DNA of 64,000 bases from Alistipes timonensis JC136 (lineage in GTDB: Bacteria > Bacteroidota > Bacteroidia > Bacteroidales > Rikenellaceae): NCBI RefSeq assembly GCF_900107675.1, contig NZ_FNRI01000003.1, positions 124,001-188,000 on the forward strand. The letters are read 5' to 3'. Positions 35,108 through 43,710 of this stretch are shown here, in pieces (the stretch's first letter is position 1; each line of letters starts with the position of its first letter). Made by a program: the position numbers and the translations under genes. Under the pieces are notes generated by a model that was not told the origin of the DNA, made no database searches, and was given only the letters and a program-made list of their open reading frames with translations.

Positions 35108-37789
35108 TTAGAAAGTCGCCCGAAGCGACAGCGTGACGGTCCGCGTATACGGATAGACCGTTCCGCGCTGCATGTCGACGCCCGAACAATAGAAGAGGTT
35201 GCTGCCCGTGAGATAAAGGGCCAGATTGCGCATATAGAGCTTGCCGGCGGCCTTGGCCCCGAAAACATACCCGACCTGCACAGCCGAGAAATTCAAGGCG
35301 TCGAACCGTTCCACGAACCGTTGCAGCCGGACCGGTTCGCCGTCGAACGCGCGGCGGTACTTCGGGTTCAGCGCCCGCCGGTCGAGGTTGTAGAGCGGAC
35401 TGCCGAACTGCACGTCGTACAACGTCCGGTTGAACGTCTGCCCGCCGATCCGGTAATCGAAGGCGGCTCCGAAATGCCACTTTCCCCAAGTTACGTTCAC
35501 GCCGAAATTGCCTTTCAGGTCGGGTTCCGCACGTCCCGCCGCAACGGCTTCGCCCGCGGCCCGTTCGGTCGTCCCGTCGAACGAACTTTCAGCCGCATAG
35601 ATCGCATTCACGGACTCGCCCTCCGACAGCGGAGCCTCACCCTCCGACAGCGCTTCGTTGTACCATGCCGCGAAGAATCCCGGCAGCTCCCCGATGCGGT
35701 TCCGGTTATGGCTGCCGGACGTGAAAGCCGAGACGGAAAGTCCCGGACGGCTGTAAAGAGTCGCGTTCAGGTAATATTCCAGCCCCGAATTCCGGACCCG
35801 TCCTCCATTGGAAACGTTACGGCGATAACCGCTCGCCAGCGGCAGCCGATCGACCGTCATGAGGTCTTTCGAATCATTGTTGTAATACTCGACGCGCAGC
35901 CGGAGCGCATGCGCGAACTCGGCCTGCAACGCCACGCTGCGGCTCACGAGCGTACGCCATTTCAGATCGGGATTGGGCATGAAATTGACCGAGGCTCCGA
36001 CCAGATAGTAGTTGTAGACATACTCGTTGTCGATATTGCTGCTGTAAGTGACCACGTAGTCGGAATTCAGGGCGTCGACCGCTCCCGAAGTGCCGATCGC
36101 CGCGCTCAGCGTCAGGCGGTCGATCCAGTCGGCCCGGCGCAGGAAACGCTCCCGGCCGATGTTCCAGGCCGCCGACACGCCGTAAAACAGAGCCGTCCTT
36201 TCACCGGGCGCAAGCATCGACGAACGGTCGAGATGCGCCGTTCCGGCAACCGTATAACGCTCGTCGTAGGAGTAGTGCGCCGAAAGCGTTCCGCCCACCG
36301 TCCGGTCGTAATAGCGCCAGGCGTAAGGCGCCGTATCCGGATCGTAGGCCTTGGTGAAAGAGATGTAGCCCATCTTGTCCGAAGGGATTCCCACACCGGC
36401 ATAGCTTTCCATATTGTAAGTGCCGCTGAAAATCCCGGCTTGCAGCGATGCGCCGTAGGACGACCGGCCGCGCGAACCGCGATAGGTAAGATCCACCGCC
36501 CCGTCGTAGGTCTGGATCGACGACCGCGCAATTCCGTAACGTCCCGTATAGGAGTCGGTCGTCTGCGAGGCATAGCGCACCGAAGCGGGCGATACGTAGG
36601 TGTCCGTGCGGATAAGGTCGCGCACGAACGAGAAGCGTCCGTTGACCGAAAATCCGGCTCCCAGGTCCAGCGAAAGGCGCACGTTGTCGAAGATCGAATA
36701 GGTCCGGCATTCGTTGTGCGAACCGAGCGTCAGTTCGTAGAGCGGATTTTCGAACCGCACGGCGTCCTCTTCGTGCCCCATCGTTTTGAGGTATCCCCCA
36801 TGCCCGTTATCGGGGTCGAGCCAGCGGGGCGTGCGGGCGTAGTCGCCCAGCGTACCGAAGAGTTTCGAATTTTTCGCTGTTTTGTCGTAAGTCAGATCGT
36901 TCGAAATCCGGAACGACTTGTAACGATACTCGATGTAAGCCCCCAGACCGAGAATCTCCTTTTCCACACCTTCGACGACTCCCTTTCCGGAGGGAGCGAT
37001 GCGCCCCGTCAAAGCATATTTCACATTGTCGTCTCCGCCGTCGACGGTTATCTTGTGCCGATGCCGGAAAACGGTGCGCGTGAGCTGGTTCAGCCAGTCG
37101 ACGTTCTTTCCCGACGCCTTGTGCTGCTGCATCGAGGCGGCGCTGCCCGTCGTCAGCCCCTCGCGTTCGATCAGCGCGAGCTGCTCCGAAGCGCTCATCA
37201 GATCGTAAGAACCCAGATCGGCCCATTCCACGATACCGTCGAACATGTAACGCACTTTGAGCGGCCCCTTGACCGGCTTCTGCGTCTTCATCTCCACGAC
37301 GCCGTCAGCGCTCCGGATACCGTATTGGGCCAGCGAAACGGGGTCTTTGCGGATGATGATCTGCCGGACGTCGTTGATGTCCGTATCGAAAAACTTCCGG
37401 GCGTCGACCAGCGCCCCGTCAATGATATACAGGGGCCTCGACGGTTTGACCGCCTCGTCCCGGGCCCACCGTTTCGAGCCGCGGACAGTCATGTCCCCCG
37501 CTCCGTAAACCGGGTCGGAGCCATGCTCCCGCTCCCACGAGTTGCTGATCGAAGGATCGTAAAATGAAATGGCCTTCCACAGGTCGACGGGATCGACCGC
37601 CCGGATCTGGGAAGCCGTAATCACGAGGTCGCCGGCGGCGACGCGATCCGTCTGCACGGGCAGCCGCAGCGCGGCGGAATCCCGCACGGGAGACTTCGCA
37701 GCGGCGACTCCGCACCACACGACCAGCATCAGATGCAGCCAGCAACGGGCCGAACGGCAGACATTCAGGGCGTAGATTTGCTTCATCAA
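35108..37789 (-). CDS. Short SusC-like outer-membrane protein without carboxypeptidase-like domain or obvious TonB box
   Basis: The protein has 893 residues, about 130-240 fewer than the two other SusC proteins in the window. After a signal peptide (residues 1 to about 31) it goes almost directly to a plug-like domain: L-V-I-T-A-S-Q-I-R-A-V-D-P, M-T-V-R-G-S-K-R-W, L-Y-I-I-D-G-A-L-V-D and I-R-K-D-P-V-S-L-A-Q-Y-G. The usual I-R-G-T and L-K-D-A-S-A-A-I-Y-G motifs are altered. I see neither a carboxypeptidase-regulatory-like domain nor a V-V-V-G-Y-G TonB box. The barrel and terminal strand (V-T-L-S-L-R-A-T-F) look intact. It may be a diverged importer or a partner of the STN-containing SusC. Confidence 0.85.
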   Translation of the reverse strand: MMKQIYALNVCRSARCWLHLMLVVWCGVAAAKSPVRDSAALRLPVQTDRVAAGDLVITASQIRAVDPVDLWKAISFYDPSISNSWEREHGSDPVYGAGDMTVRGSKRWARDEAVKPSRPLYIIDGALVDARKFFDTDINDVRQIIIRKDPVSLAQYGIRSADGVVEMKTQKPVKGPLKVRYMFDGIVEWADLGSYDLMSASEQLALIEREGLTTGSAASMQQHKASGKNVDWLNQLTRTVFRHRHKITVDGGDDNVKYALTGRIAPSGKGVVEGVEKEILGLGAYIEYRYKSFRISNDLTYDKTAKNSKLFGTLGDYARTPRWLDPDNGHGGYLKTMGHEEDAVRFENPLYELTLGSHNECRTYSIFDNVRLSLDLGAGFSVNGRFSFVRDLIRTDTYVSPASVRYASQTTDSYTGRYGIARSSIQTYDGAVDLTYRGSRGRSSYGASLQAGIFSGTYNMESYAGVGIPSDKMGYISFTKAYDPDTAPYAWRYYDRTVGGTLSAHYSYDERYTVAGTAHLDRSSMLAPGERTALFYGVSAAWNIGRERFLRRADWIDRLTLSAAIGTSGAVDALNSDYVVTYSSNIDNEYVYNYYLVGASVNFMPNPDLKWRTLVSRSVALQAEFAHALRLRVEYYNNDSKDLMTVDRLPLASGYRRNVSNGGRVRNSGLEYYLNATLYSRPGLSVSAFTSGSHNRNRIGELPGFFAAWYNEALSEGEAPLSEGESVNAIYAAESSFDGTTERAAGEAVAAGRAEPDLKGNFGVNVTWGKWHFGAAFDYRIGGQTFNRTLYDVQFGSPLYNLDRRALNPKYRRAFDGEPVRLQRFVERFDALNFSAVQVGYVFGAKAAGKLYMRNLALYLTGSNLFYCSGVDMQRGTVYPYTRTVTLSLRATF

Positions 37790-37841
37790 TTAATCGTTAA
37801 GGTTAGACATTCGAGATTCCATTCCGATTCGTCGTCAGGCA

Positions 37842-39029
37842 TTAGCGCCTGTCGACGTACAACACTCCGTCTTCATAGCGGAGCACGATCGGCATATGCG
37901 CTTCATACAGCACCCGGAACAGATAATCCAGACCTCCGTCCTTGCTGATCTGCCCGGTAAACGTATATTTCTCCAAATCGGAGTCCGTAATGTCGTAGCG
38001 GAAGTCGTACCAGCGGGAAACGATCCGCAAAGCTTCCGACAAGGGGGTGTTTTCGAACACGAATTCCCGGTCCATCCAGGCCGTGTAGACTTTGGTGTTG
38101 ACGCGTGCCACCGAGAAAGTGTCGGTCCCCGTCTCGTGAACGACCTGTTCGCCCGGGGTGAGAACGATCTCCTCCCCGTTCCGGCCGCTGTCGGGAACGA
38201 TTCGCACACTGCCTTCGACAAGCGTCGAACGGCAGATCCGTTCGTCGGCATAGGCCGTGACGTTGAACTGCGTACCCAGCACCTCGATACTGTATCCGTT
38301 CACCTCGACCACGAAAGGCCGCCCTGCATCGTGTGCCACATCGAAATAGGCTTCACCGACCAACGACACGGTGCGCACGTCCTTCGAGAATGCCGAAGGA
38401 TAGACCAGTTCCGATTCCGCATTGAGATGAACGGTCGTACCGTCTTCCAGAAGGACGGAATAATAACCGCCGCGGGGAACCGAAAGCCTGTTCTGCACGA
38501 CCTCGGCTTCCGCATCGGCCGTATACACCAGCCGGTTGTCGTCGCCGCGTTCGATATGGCCGCCCCGAACGTCGATCGACAGCGATTCGTCGCCGTGCAA
38601 ATCGTAACACTTGTCCCCGTCTACGATCAGCCGGGCCTTATCCGTCGCAGGGGCATAATCGCGTGCGAGTTCGTAACAAACGCGGTCCATCGCCGCCCCG
38701 GCGTTATCCCGATGCCAGTCGAAGCACGACAGCACAACGAGGACCGCAACAGCGGCCGCAATTCCGTAATAGGACCGGCGACGATACATCGGTTTCGGCC
38801 GGTCGTGCATTTCCAGCCGCGTTTTCAGCGCAGCGAAAGTTTCGTCGAGCGGCAGCGGTTCCGCCGATTCTCCGGCATAGAACCTGCGGGCGCGTTCGTA
38901 ATATTCCCGATGCCGGGGATCGGAATGGAGCCATTTTTCGAATTCGGCCTGCTCTTTCTCATCCGCCGTATGATCCAGCACTTTACGGAAGAGGGTCCAA
39001 TCAATCGTTTTTTTCGTCATAGTCTGCAT
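37842..39029 (-). CDS. FecR-family anti-sigma factor
   Basis: This 395-residue protein has a cytoplasmic N-terminal region (about 1-80), one membrane segment (about 86-103, Y-G-I-A-A-A-V-A-V-L-V-V-L-S), and the periplasmic FecR domain. That domain has V-P-R-G-G-Y-Y-S-V-L-L-E-D-G-T-T-V-H-L-N-A-E-S and G-E-A-Y-F-D-V-A-H-D. The C-terminal DUF4974-like domain contains F-E-N-T-P-L-S-E-A-L-R-I-V-S-R-W-Y and ends L-Y-V-D-R-R. Such proteins hold an ECF sigma factor inactive until an STN-bearing outer-membrane transporter signals. It lies between the sigma gene and two SusCD pairs, the standard order. Confidence 0.93.
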   Translation of the reverse strand: MQTMTKKTIDWTLFRKVLDHTADEKEQAEFEKWLHSDPRHREYYERARRFYAGESAEPLPLDETFAALKTRLEMHDRPKPMYRRRSYYGIAAAVAVLVVLSCFDWHRDNAGAAMDRVCYELARDYAPATDKARLIVDGDKCYDLHGDESLSIDVRGGHIERGDDNRLVYTADAEAEVVQNRLSVPRGGYYSVLLEDGTTVHLNAESELVYPSAFSKDVRTVSLVGEAYFDVAHDAGRPFVVEVNGYSIEVLGTQFNVTAYADERICRSTLVEGSVRIVPDSGRNGEEIVLTPGEQVVHETGTDTFSVARVNTKVYTAWMDREFVFENTPLSEALRIVSRWYDFRYDITDSDLEKYTFTGQISKDGGLDYLFRVLYEAHMPIVLRYEDGVLYVDRR

Positions 39030-39219
39030 GATAACGATCCGGAATGCGCATTCGTCCCGGGTCGGGACACGGATTATTCCGATAAAAATGAAATCACCGG
39101 CTGATTATTGCGGCCGGCAAGAACAAATACCCGACTAACCGAAACTGCGACCCGGAACGGTCGTTTTCAGTTACAATAAACTTTCAGACGAAAAATGGGG
39201 GACAAACGGACCCGATTTT

Positions 39220-39768
39220 TTACAAAAAAACCGAAAAAAAACATTTCATGCCCTCCCGGAGGGCTTTAAGCGCACGTTTGATGTGTGTTTTGACCGTAGC
39301 TTCGGATACATGCATGACTTCGGCAATTGCTTTGATCCGCATATTTCCGACGAAATGCATTTCCAGCGCCGCGCGGCCGCGTTCAGGGAGCGCATCCAAA
39401 GCATGCCGCAAACGCAATTCAATGGCATAACGGTGATCGTCGGGCTCATCGTCGAACAGGAAATCGGTAAAAACTGCGGCGTCGGCATATTTCCGGTCAT
39501 TGCAGTCCCGGATGTCGAGCGACCGGAGATAGTTCAGACAGTTGCTACGCACCAGCCGGTAAAGAAGCGCTGCCACGTTACCCTCATCGCGGATTTTATC
39601 CGGATTGTTCCACACCCACGCAAAGGCGTCGTGTACAAGATCCTTGGCCGTTTCCGAATCATACGCATACTGCATGGCAAAACGATAAAGCACAGGCATA
39701 TAATAGTTGTAAACCATCTCAAAATGGTCCACATCACGTTGTTTTATGCAGGATACGAGGATCTTCAT
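39220..39768 (-). CDS. ECF-type RNA polymerase sigma factor
   Basis: This 182-residue protein has sigma region 2 (about 20-85, A-K-D-L-V-H-D-A-F-A-W-V-W-N-N and L-L-Y-R-L-V-R-S-N-C-L-N-Y-L-R). Region 4 (about 125-175) contains L-P-E-R-G-R-A-A-L-E-M-H-F and the helix-turn-helix I-K-A-I-A-E-V-M-H-V-S-E-A-T-V-K-T-H. It has the size of Bacteroidetes ECF sigma factors paired with FecR. It is likely to direct transcription of the SusCD genes downstream and perhaps its own operon. A strong housekeeping-type promoter lies just upstream, which would give basal expression. The 190 bases between it and FecR contain no promoter box I can recognise. Confidence 0.94.
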   Translation of the reverse strand: MKILVSCIKQRDVDHFEMVYNYYMPVLYRFAMQYAYDSETAKDLVHDAFAWVWNNPDKIRDEGNVAALLYRLVRSNCLNYLRSLDIRDCNDRKYADAAVFTDFLFDDEPDDHRYAIELRLRHALDALPERGRAALEMHFVGNMRIKAIAEVMHVSEATVKTHIKRALKALREGMKCFFSVFL

Positions 39769-39810
39769 TTCTTTCCTCCGTTCTTGGCGAACGAGAACCT
39801 AACTCGGTTA

Positions 39811-39840
39811 CAAATATAACTATTCTGCAAATTATACCAA
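39811..39840 (-). promoter_or_regulatory. Bacteroidetes housekeeping promoter for the ECF sigma gene
   Basis: On the minus strand TATATTTG (39818-39811) matches the -7 consensus TAnnTTTG exactly. TTGG (39840-39837) lies 18 bases upstream at the -33 position. The sigma start codon is about 40 bases downstream. Confidence 0.65.
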
Positions 39841-40170
39841 CCTTCCGCACTAAAAAATCGAAAGCCGACGCTTAGAAACAGGCTCAAAAAGGGGTTAAAA
39901 AGCAATGGAATCTATACCCTGCCGGACCGAACCAGCTATCGGCATTACAGATTTGCCGCACGTCACAGAAATAGCAAACCACTGAATATAAGCATGGTTA
40001 TCGCCATACGAATACTCAACACGGTCATATAAAACCGACCGATTCCATTTCAACATGAAAGACTGTAACGATTTGTAAGAAATGCGCGAATCCGGAACCT
40101 GACAAATTATTACGTATCGACCAATTCGGACAGAACATCAATCAGTCTGTTACAAGATTTCACACCTGAA

Positions 40171-40199
40171 AAGAGCTTGTCAATCCGAAACAAGCCCTT
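40171..40199 (-). terminator. Possible terminator of the surface-lipoprotein operon
   Basis: Ten-base arms 40171-40180 and 40190-40199 pair with one G-U on the minus-strand RNA around a nine-base loop. The 3' arm ends in CUUUUC, a short U tract. It lies about 160 bases beyond the operon's last stop codon. Confidence 0.4.
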
Positions 40200-40358
40200 C
40201 GGTATAAGATGAGCCGGCAGCGGAGATCTCTTCGGTCAGTTTGCCTTTCAGGGAAGGCATGGCCATAAACATCGCATGCAGGCCCCGACGTGCCGTTCAT
40301 ATCTGGAGGTCTCCGCGGGTCGATGGCCAACGGCACGCCGCGTCCTTACGAACGCGCG

Positions 40359-42008
40359 TCAGGGCGTCAGCACATCATAATCGTAAATCAGTTCGAAGTC
40401 GTCGAGCCACATGCGGCTGGCGGTCGATCCGGTGAAATAGTCGCCCCAGCGCGATGCCGAGCAGACGATCATGAGATGCGTCGGAACGACATCGGTGACG
40501 CGCCAGTCGAGTTCGATCGTGAACTCCTGCCATTCGTCGACGCTCTGCGTGAGTATCAGCTCGCCGTAAGCCACCACATCCGCCCCGTCCTTGTCGAAGA
40601 ACGTCGAAATATCCTTGGTGTAGATTTGCACGGGCGACTGTTCCGTACCGCCATACTTCGCGGCCGTCCAGGTTCCCAGCGCGATATAGATGGACCCCTG
40701 GTCGAAATCCTCTTTCGTGAGGGTCATGCCGGCGGGCTGCTTGTCGATACGGTCGATCCTCCCCTGCGTGTAACGAAGCCAGCCACGCAGCGCGACAGGG
40801 TGCGCAGCGAAAGGACGGCCGAAATTCACCTTGCCGTTCGTACCGACGGTCTCGGCATAGGTGCCGATGAATATATTGCCCGCAGCGAACTTGCCGATAC
40901 CGGCCAGAGATGCGAACTTCGAGGTCAGCAGCGCCGCGAACGCTCCCGAAGAGCCGGGACGGATGTCGGACACTCCTTCGCAGATGGTCTCGCCGACCGT
41001 CGCGGAGCCCTTGTTGCCGCTGTCCCAGAAAGCGTCGTCCTCCGTCAGGTAGGGATAGACGATCTTCTTGGGCTTGCTCCACGCCTCGAATCCGCCGTTG
41101 GGCAACGGCAGCGCCGCCTCGGTCGTGAAAGTCTCGACGGCGGAGAGATCTCCGTCGGAATAGGCGACAACCTCGTAGGCCGATTCGGGCCGCAGGCCCC
41201 GGAGCTGCGCACGGAACGAGCCGCCATCGACCGTCACCGACTCGCGGGCGACCTCCGTCCACTCCCCGGCTCCCGCCTCCCGGTAGCGGAATCCGAGCTC
41301 GGAACCACTGAGCCCCTGGGCGTACAGCCAGGCCGAATGCGACCAGGGATCGACGTGCGACCAACTCACCTTGACGTCGGTGTATTCGACCGAAAGCCAC
41401 CATATTTCGGTGCGGCCGTGGCAGACGACCTCGATACGGCGGGGCGCCGTAAAGTCGTGCAGCCGATAGAGGTTATCCTCCGTGAGTTCGGGAACATCGG
41501 CGCACGACATGGTCGTGATGCCCTCCGGCCCGAGTTTAAGCGACAGCACCTCCACCGACGAATGGTCGCGGAAGCCCACATGAACGGTCGCCGTATGCTC
41601 AGCCGTATCCCACTCCGTAGCGCCGATCTGTCCGGCCACCGTGAAGCTACGTTCGATGGTCTGCTCGGCCTCGATACGCCACGGGTAATCCTGATAGAGC
41701 GAAAGTGTGACGTAGAGCGGTGCGCGCAGGTCGTGTACGCCCACGATCTCCCGCGACGCTTCGGCCCCTTCGGTGACGACCGCCCCGGTAATCTCCACGG
41801 CCTGAATGTCGGTCGTTTCCAGCAGGGGGAGCTTCACGCACCGTCCGGCGGCGTCTATGACCGGATCGCCCGAAAGCCCCCGGGCCGAGATGCTCTCGAT
41901 ATTACATACCACGACGGGATAGGGAATGTCGTTCTCAATGCATCCGGAGACGAAAATTGCCGCAACGCACGACGCCAGACGCCACAAATTCCGATTCAGC
42001 CGTTTCAT
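40359..42008 (-). CDS. Lipoprotein with C-terminal PCMD domain
   Basis: The gene encodes 549 residues from ATG 42008, which overlaps the preceding stop in an ATGA junction. A GTG 27 bases upstream is possible but less likely. The lipobox is F-V-S-G-C. The first half appears to be immunoglobulin- or fibronectin-like sandwiches (F-R-Y-R-E-A-G-A-G-E-W, L-R-P-E-S-A-Y-E-V-V-A-Y-S-D-G). The C-terminal part (about 310-549) starts N-G-G-F-E-A-W and ends with F-T-G-S-T-A-S-R-M-W-L-D-D-F-E-L-I-Y, typical of the putative carbohydrate metabolism domain (PCMD), a jelly-roll found on Bacteroidetes surface proteins. The same plan recurs in 43711-45876. Role is unknown; carbohydrate binding is suggested by the fold family only. 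Confidence 0.8.
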   Translation of the reverse strand: MKRLNRNLWRLASCVAAIFVSGCIENDIPYPVVVCNIESISARGLSGDPVIDAAGRCVKLPLLETTDIQAVEITGAVVTEGAEASREIVGVHDLRAPLYVTLSLYQDYPWRIEAEQTIERSFTVAGQIGATEWDTAEHTATVHVGFRDHSSVEVLSLKLGPEGITTMSCADVPELTEDNLYRLHDFTAPRRIEVVCHGRTEIWWLSVEYTDVKVSWSHVDPWSHSAWLYAQGLSGSELGFRYREAGAGEWTEVARESVTVDGGSFRAQLRGLRPESAYEVVAYSDGDLSAVETFTTEAALPLPNGGFEAWSKPKKIVYPYLTEDDAFWDSGNKGSATVGETICEGVSDIRPGSSGAFAALLTSKFASLAGIGKFAAGNIFIGTYAETVGTNGKVNFGRPFAAHPVALRGWLRYTQGRIDRIDKQPAGMTLTKEDFDQGSIYIALGTWTAAKYGGTEQSPVQIYTKDISTFFDKDGADVVAYGELILTQSVDEWQEFTIELDWRVTDVVPTHLMIVCSASRWGDYFTGSTASRMWLDDFELIYDYDVLTP

Positions 42009-42883
42009 CCGCGCCCTCCTTTCCTTTTGTTCCACAAGTGCACCGTCATGCCGAAACGAATATCGGCCAGGTTGAGCCGGAAGTTCATCTTCGAATAGCG
42101 GCGCGACCCCACCTGGGCGCCCTGCTCGTCGAACTGACGCGTCGACGCATACTTAAAGCCCCCGAGTCCGAACGAGAGCGTCGCGCAAACGTTCGGGAAG
42201 GCATAGACGGCGACACCGGGATTGAACCATACCTTGACGGTCATGTTTTCCGAATTGGTGAATTTAAAATCCTCGCCCGACTTATAGGAAAAGTTGTTCT
42301 CTCCCGTGGCGAACGAAAGCTCCATCTCGGCAAAGAGGCCGAAGCGCCCCTTCTCGTCCAAAGCGATGTAAGAGCGGTGGAACACCCCGAACGAGAATCG
42401 CTCGCTCGAAAGATCCAGCCACGGTACGTCGAGATCCAGGTCGTTGCTCTCCCCCAGATTGACGTCGAAGGTATCGAGCGTTCCCGACAGGTGGGAATAC
42501 CCGAAACGAACCCCGAAGCAGTTGTTGTTGCGGTAGAAATAGCCGACGAAGGGATTTATCGTAGTGACGGAGCCTTTGAGGTTGATATTCTCGAAGACGG
42601 GGAACATGTCGGCATCCTCGGACGAGAGCGTCCCGTAGGAGACCGTCAGGCCCATCATCGTCTCTCCCTTGTAGACGAACCGCCCCTTGTTGATTTCACG
42701 GTCGAAGCGTCTCGATGTCGGCAGGAAACGCTTCCTGACGCGCATCTCCGAGGCCGACGCGCCGGGAGCACCGGCCGCAGCGACCGAATCCGCGGCCTCT
42801 CCGGCCGAAGAGGCGGAACGGGCGGCGCCCGGAAACGCCAGCAGGCTCAGCAGCAGCAGAATATGATACAGCGCACTTTTCAT
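42005..42883 (-). CDS. Beta-barrel outer-membrane protein, copy 2
   Basis: The gene encodes 292 residues from ATG 42883; a longer frame would overlap the preceding gene. Signal peptide residues 1-22 end A-A-R-S. The rest consists of alternating aromatic-glycine beta strands (V-G-Y-F-Y-R-N-N-N-C-F-G-V-R-F-G-Y, A-T-L-S-F-G-L-G-G-F) with an ending M-N-F-R-L-N-L-A-D-I-R-F-G-M-T-V-H-L. It is related to the protein at 42894-43700, for example in the F-x-V-x-P-x-x-G-Y-x-x-R-N-N pattern. It probably forms an outer-membrane barrel that anchors or exports the lipoproteins encoded around it. No known family is assigned. Confidence 0.7.
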   Translation of the reverse strand: MKSALYHILLLLSLLAFPGAARSASSAGEAADSVAAAGAPGASASEMRVRKRFLPTSRRFDREINKGRFVYKGETMMGLTVSYGTLSSEDADMFPVFENINLKGSVTTINPFVGYFYRNNNCFGVRFGYSHLSGTLDTFDVNLGESNDLDLDVPWLDLSSERFSFGVFHRSYIALDEKGRFGLFAEMELSFATGENNFSYKSGEDFKFTNSENMTVKVWFNPGVAVYAFPNVCATLSFGLGGFKYASTRQFDEQGAQVGSRRYSKMNFRLNLADIRFGMTVHLWNKRKGGRG

Positions 42884-42893
42884 CGGACGACGG

Positions 42894-43700
42894 TTACAGA
42901 TAGAATGACACACCCAGTCCTATCGACAGGAGGTTGATCTTGAAATTCATAAGACTCGACTTGACATCGCCCTCCCGGACCCGGTTGTGGTCCTGGTGCG
43001 CATGCGTGTAACTGAGACCCATCACACCCACGTTGACCTCCACAGCCATGGTGTTGGTCGCGAACGCGATCAGGCCGGGCGACACGCCCAATGAAACCGA
43101 ATAGCCCGTCTCGTAAGTGCCGCGCACGGGCGAGTCGGCGGCGAACTTCTTCTGATGGCCACCCAGCGTCAGCGACATCTCGTTGAAGAGCGCGATACGC
43201 CGGTTCCGCCCGAGGGGAATGTACTGGCGCCAGATGGCGGCTGCCGAGTAGGAGTGTTTGAGCGAATAGTAGTATTCGGCCGTGAGGTGGGTGCCCGACT
43301 CCTCGTCGCCCAGGTTGAGTTCGCCCGAATCGACCTTCAGCAGCGAACGTCCGTAGACGAAACGCATGCCGAGCGCCATGTTGTTGCGCAGGGCGTAGCC
43401 GATGAGCGGACTTACCTTGAACGTGTAGCCGTCGGAATTTATCTTCTCGACGATAAAAAAGGTATAGTCGTCGTTCGCATGTGCGGAATACGACGCCGTA
43501 CCGCCGAAGATCCACTGACCCTCGGGAACGAAAACGTGCGAAATATCCACCAGTCCGCGCTGCCGCCGCATCTCCTCGACCGCCGGACCGGCCGGCGAAT
43601 CCGTGCCTGCCGACGCAGCGGGCTCATCGTGCCGGCCGTACGCCGGTAAGCATACGGCCGACAACGACAGCAACAGGATGGTGCATCGCAAAATTCCCAT
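42894..43700 (-). CDS. Beta-barrel outer-membrane protein, copy 1
   Basis: The gene encodes 268 residues from ATG 43700, which is 10 bases after the preceding stop. Signal peptide residues 1-22 end P-A-Y-G. Strand-like segments such as W-I-F-G-G-T-A-S-Y-S-A, F-K-V-S-P-L-I-G-Y-A-L-R-N-N-M-A-L-G-M-R-F and the terminal L-M-N-F-K-I-N-L-L-S-I-G-L-G-V-S-F-Y-L indicate a small barrel with a terminal aromatic strand. It is paralogous to the next gene. I do not recognise a named family. Position between two PCMD lipoproteins suggests a part in the same envelope structure. Confidence 0.7.
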   Translation of the reverse strand: MGILRCTILLLSLSAVCLPAYGRHDEPAASAGTDSPAGPAVEEMRRQRGLVDISHVFVPEGQWIFGGTASYSAHANDDYTFFIVEKINSDGYTFKVSPLIGYALRNNMALGMRFVYGRSLLKVDSGELNLGDEESGTHLTAEYYYSLKHSYSAAAIWRQYIPLGRNRRIALFNEMSLTLGGHQKKFAADSPVRGTYETGYSVSLGVSPGLIAFATNTMAVEVNVGVMGLSYTHAHQDHNRVREGDVKSSLMNFKINLLSIGLGVSFYL

Positions 43701-43710
43701 GCACCGGACG

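Larger units (their letters stand above)
39769..40358. other. AT-richer intergenic region of about 590 bases
   Basis: This gap separates the ECF operon from the end of the surface-lipoprotein operon; both run on the minus strand. It holds the sigma promoter at its left edge and a hairpin at 40171-40199. A 30-codon minus-strand frame (40272-40180) is preceded by open sequence and could be a gene remnant; I recognise no domain in it. I see no RNA gene, insertion-sequence end or long repeat. Confidence 0.6.

Noticed and set aside
39042..39068. A 12-base palindrome (GAATGCGCATTC) followed by a GTCCCG/CGGGAC hairpin between the sigma and FecR genes
   Set aside because: There is no U tract, no promoter box nearby and no second copy. 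It may be an RNA structure or chance, and I cannot support a function.
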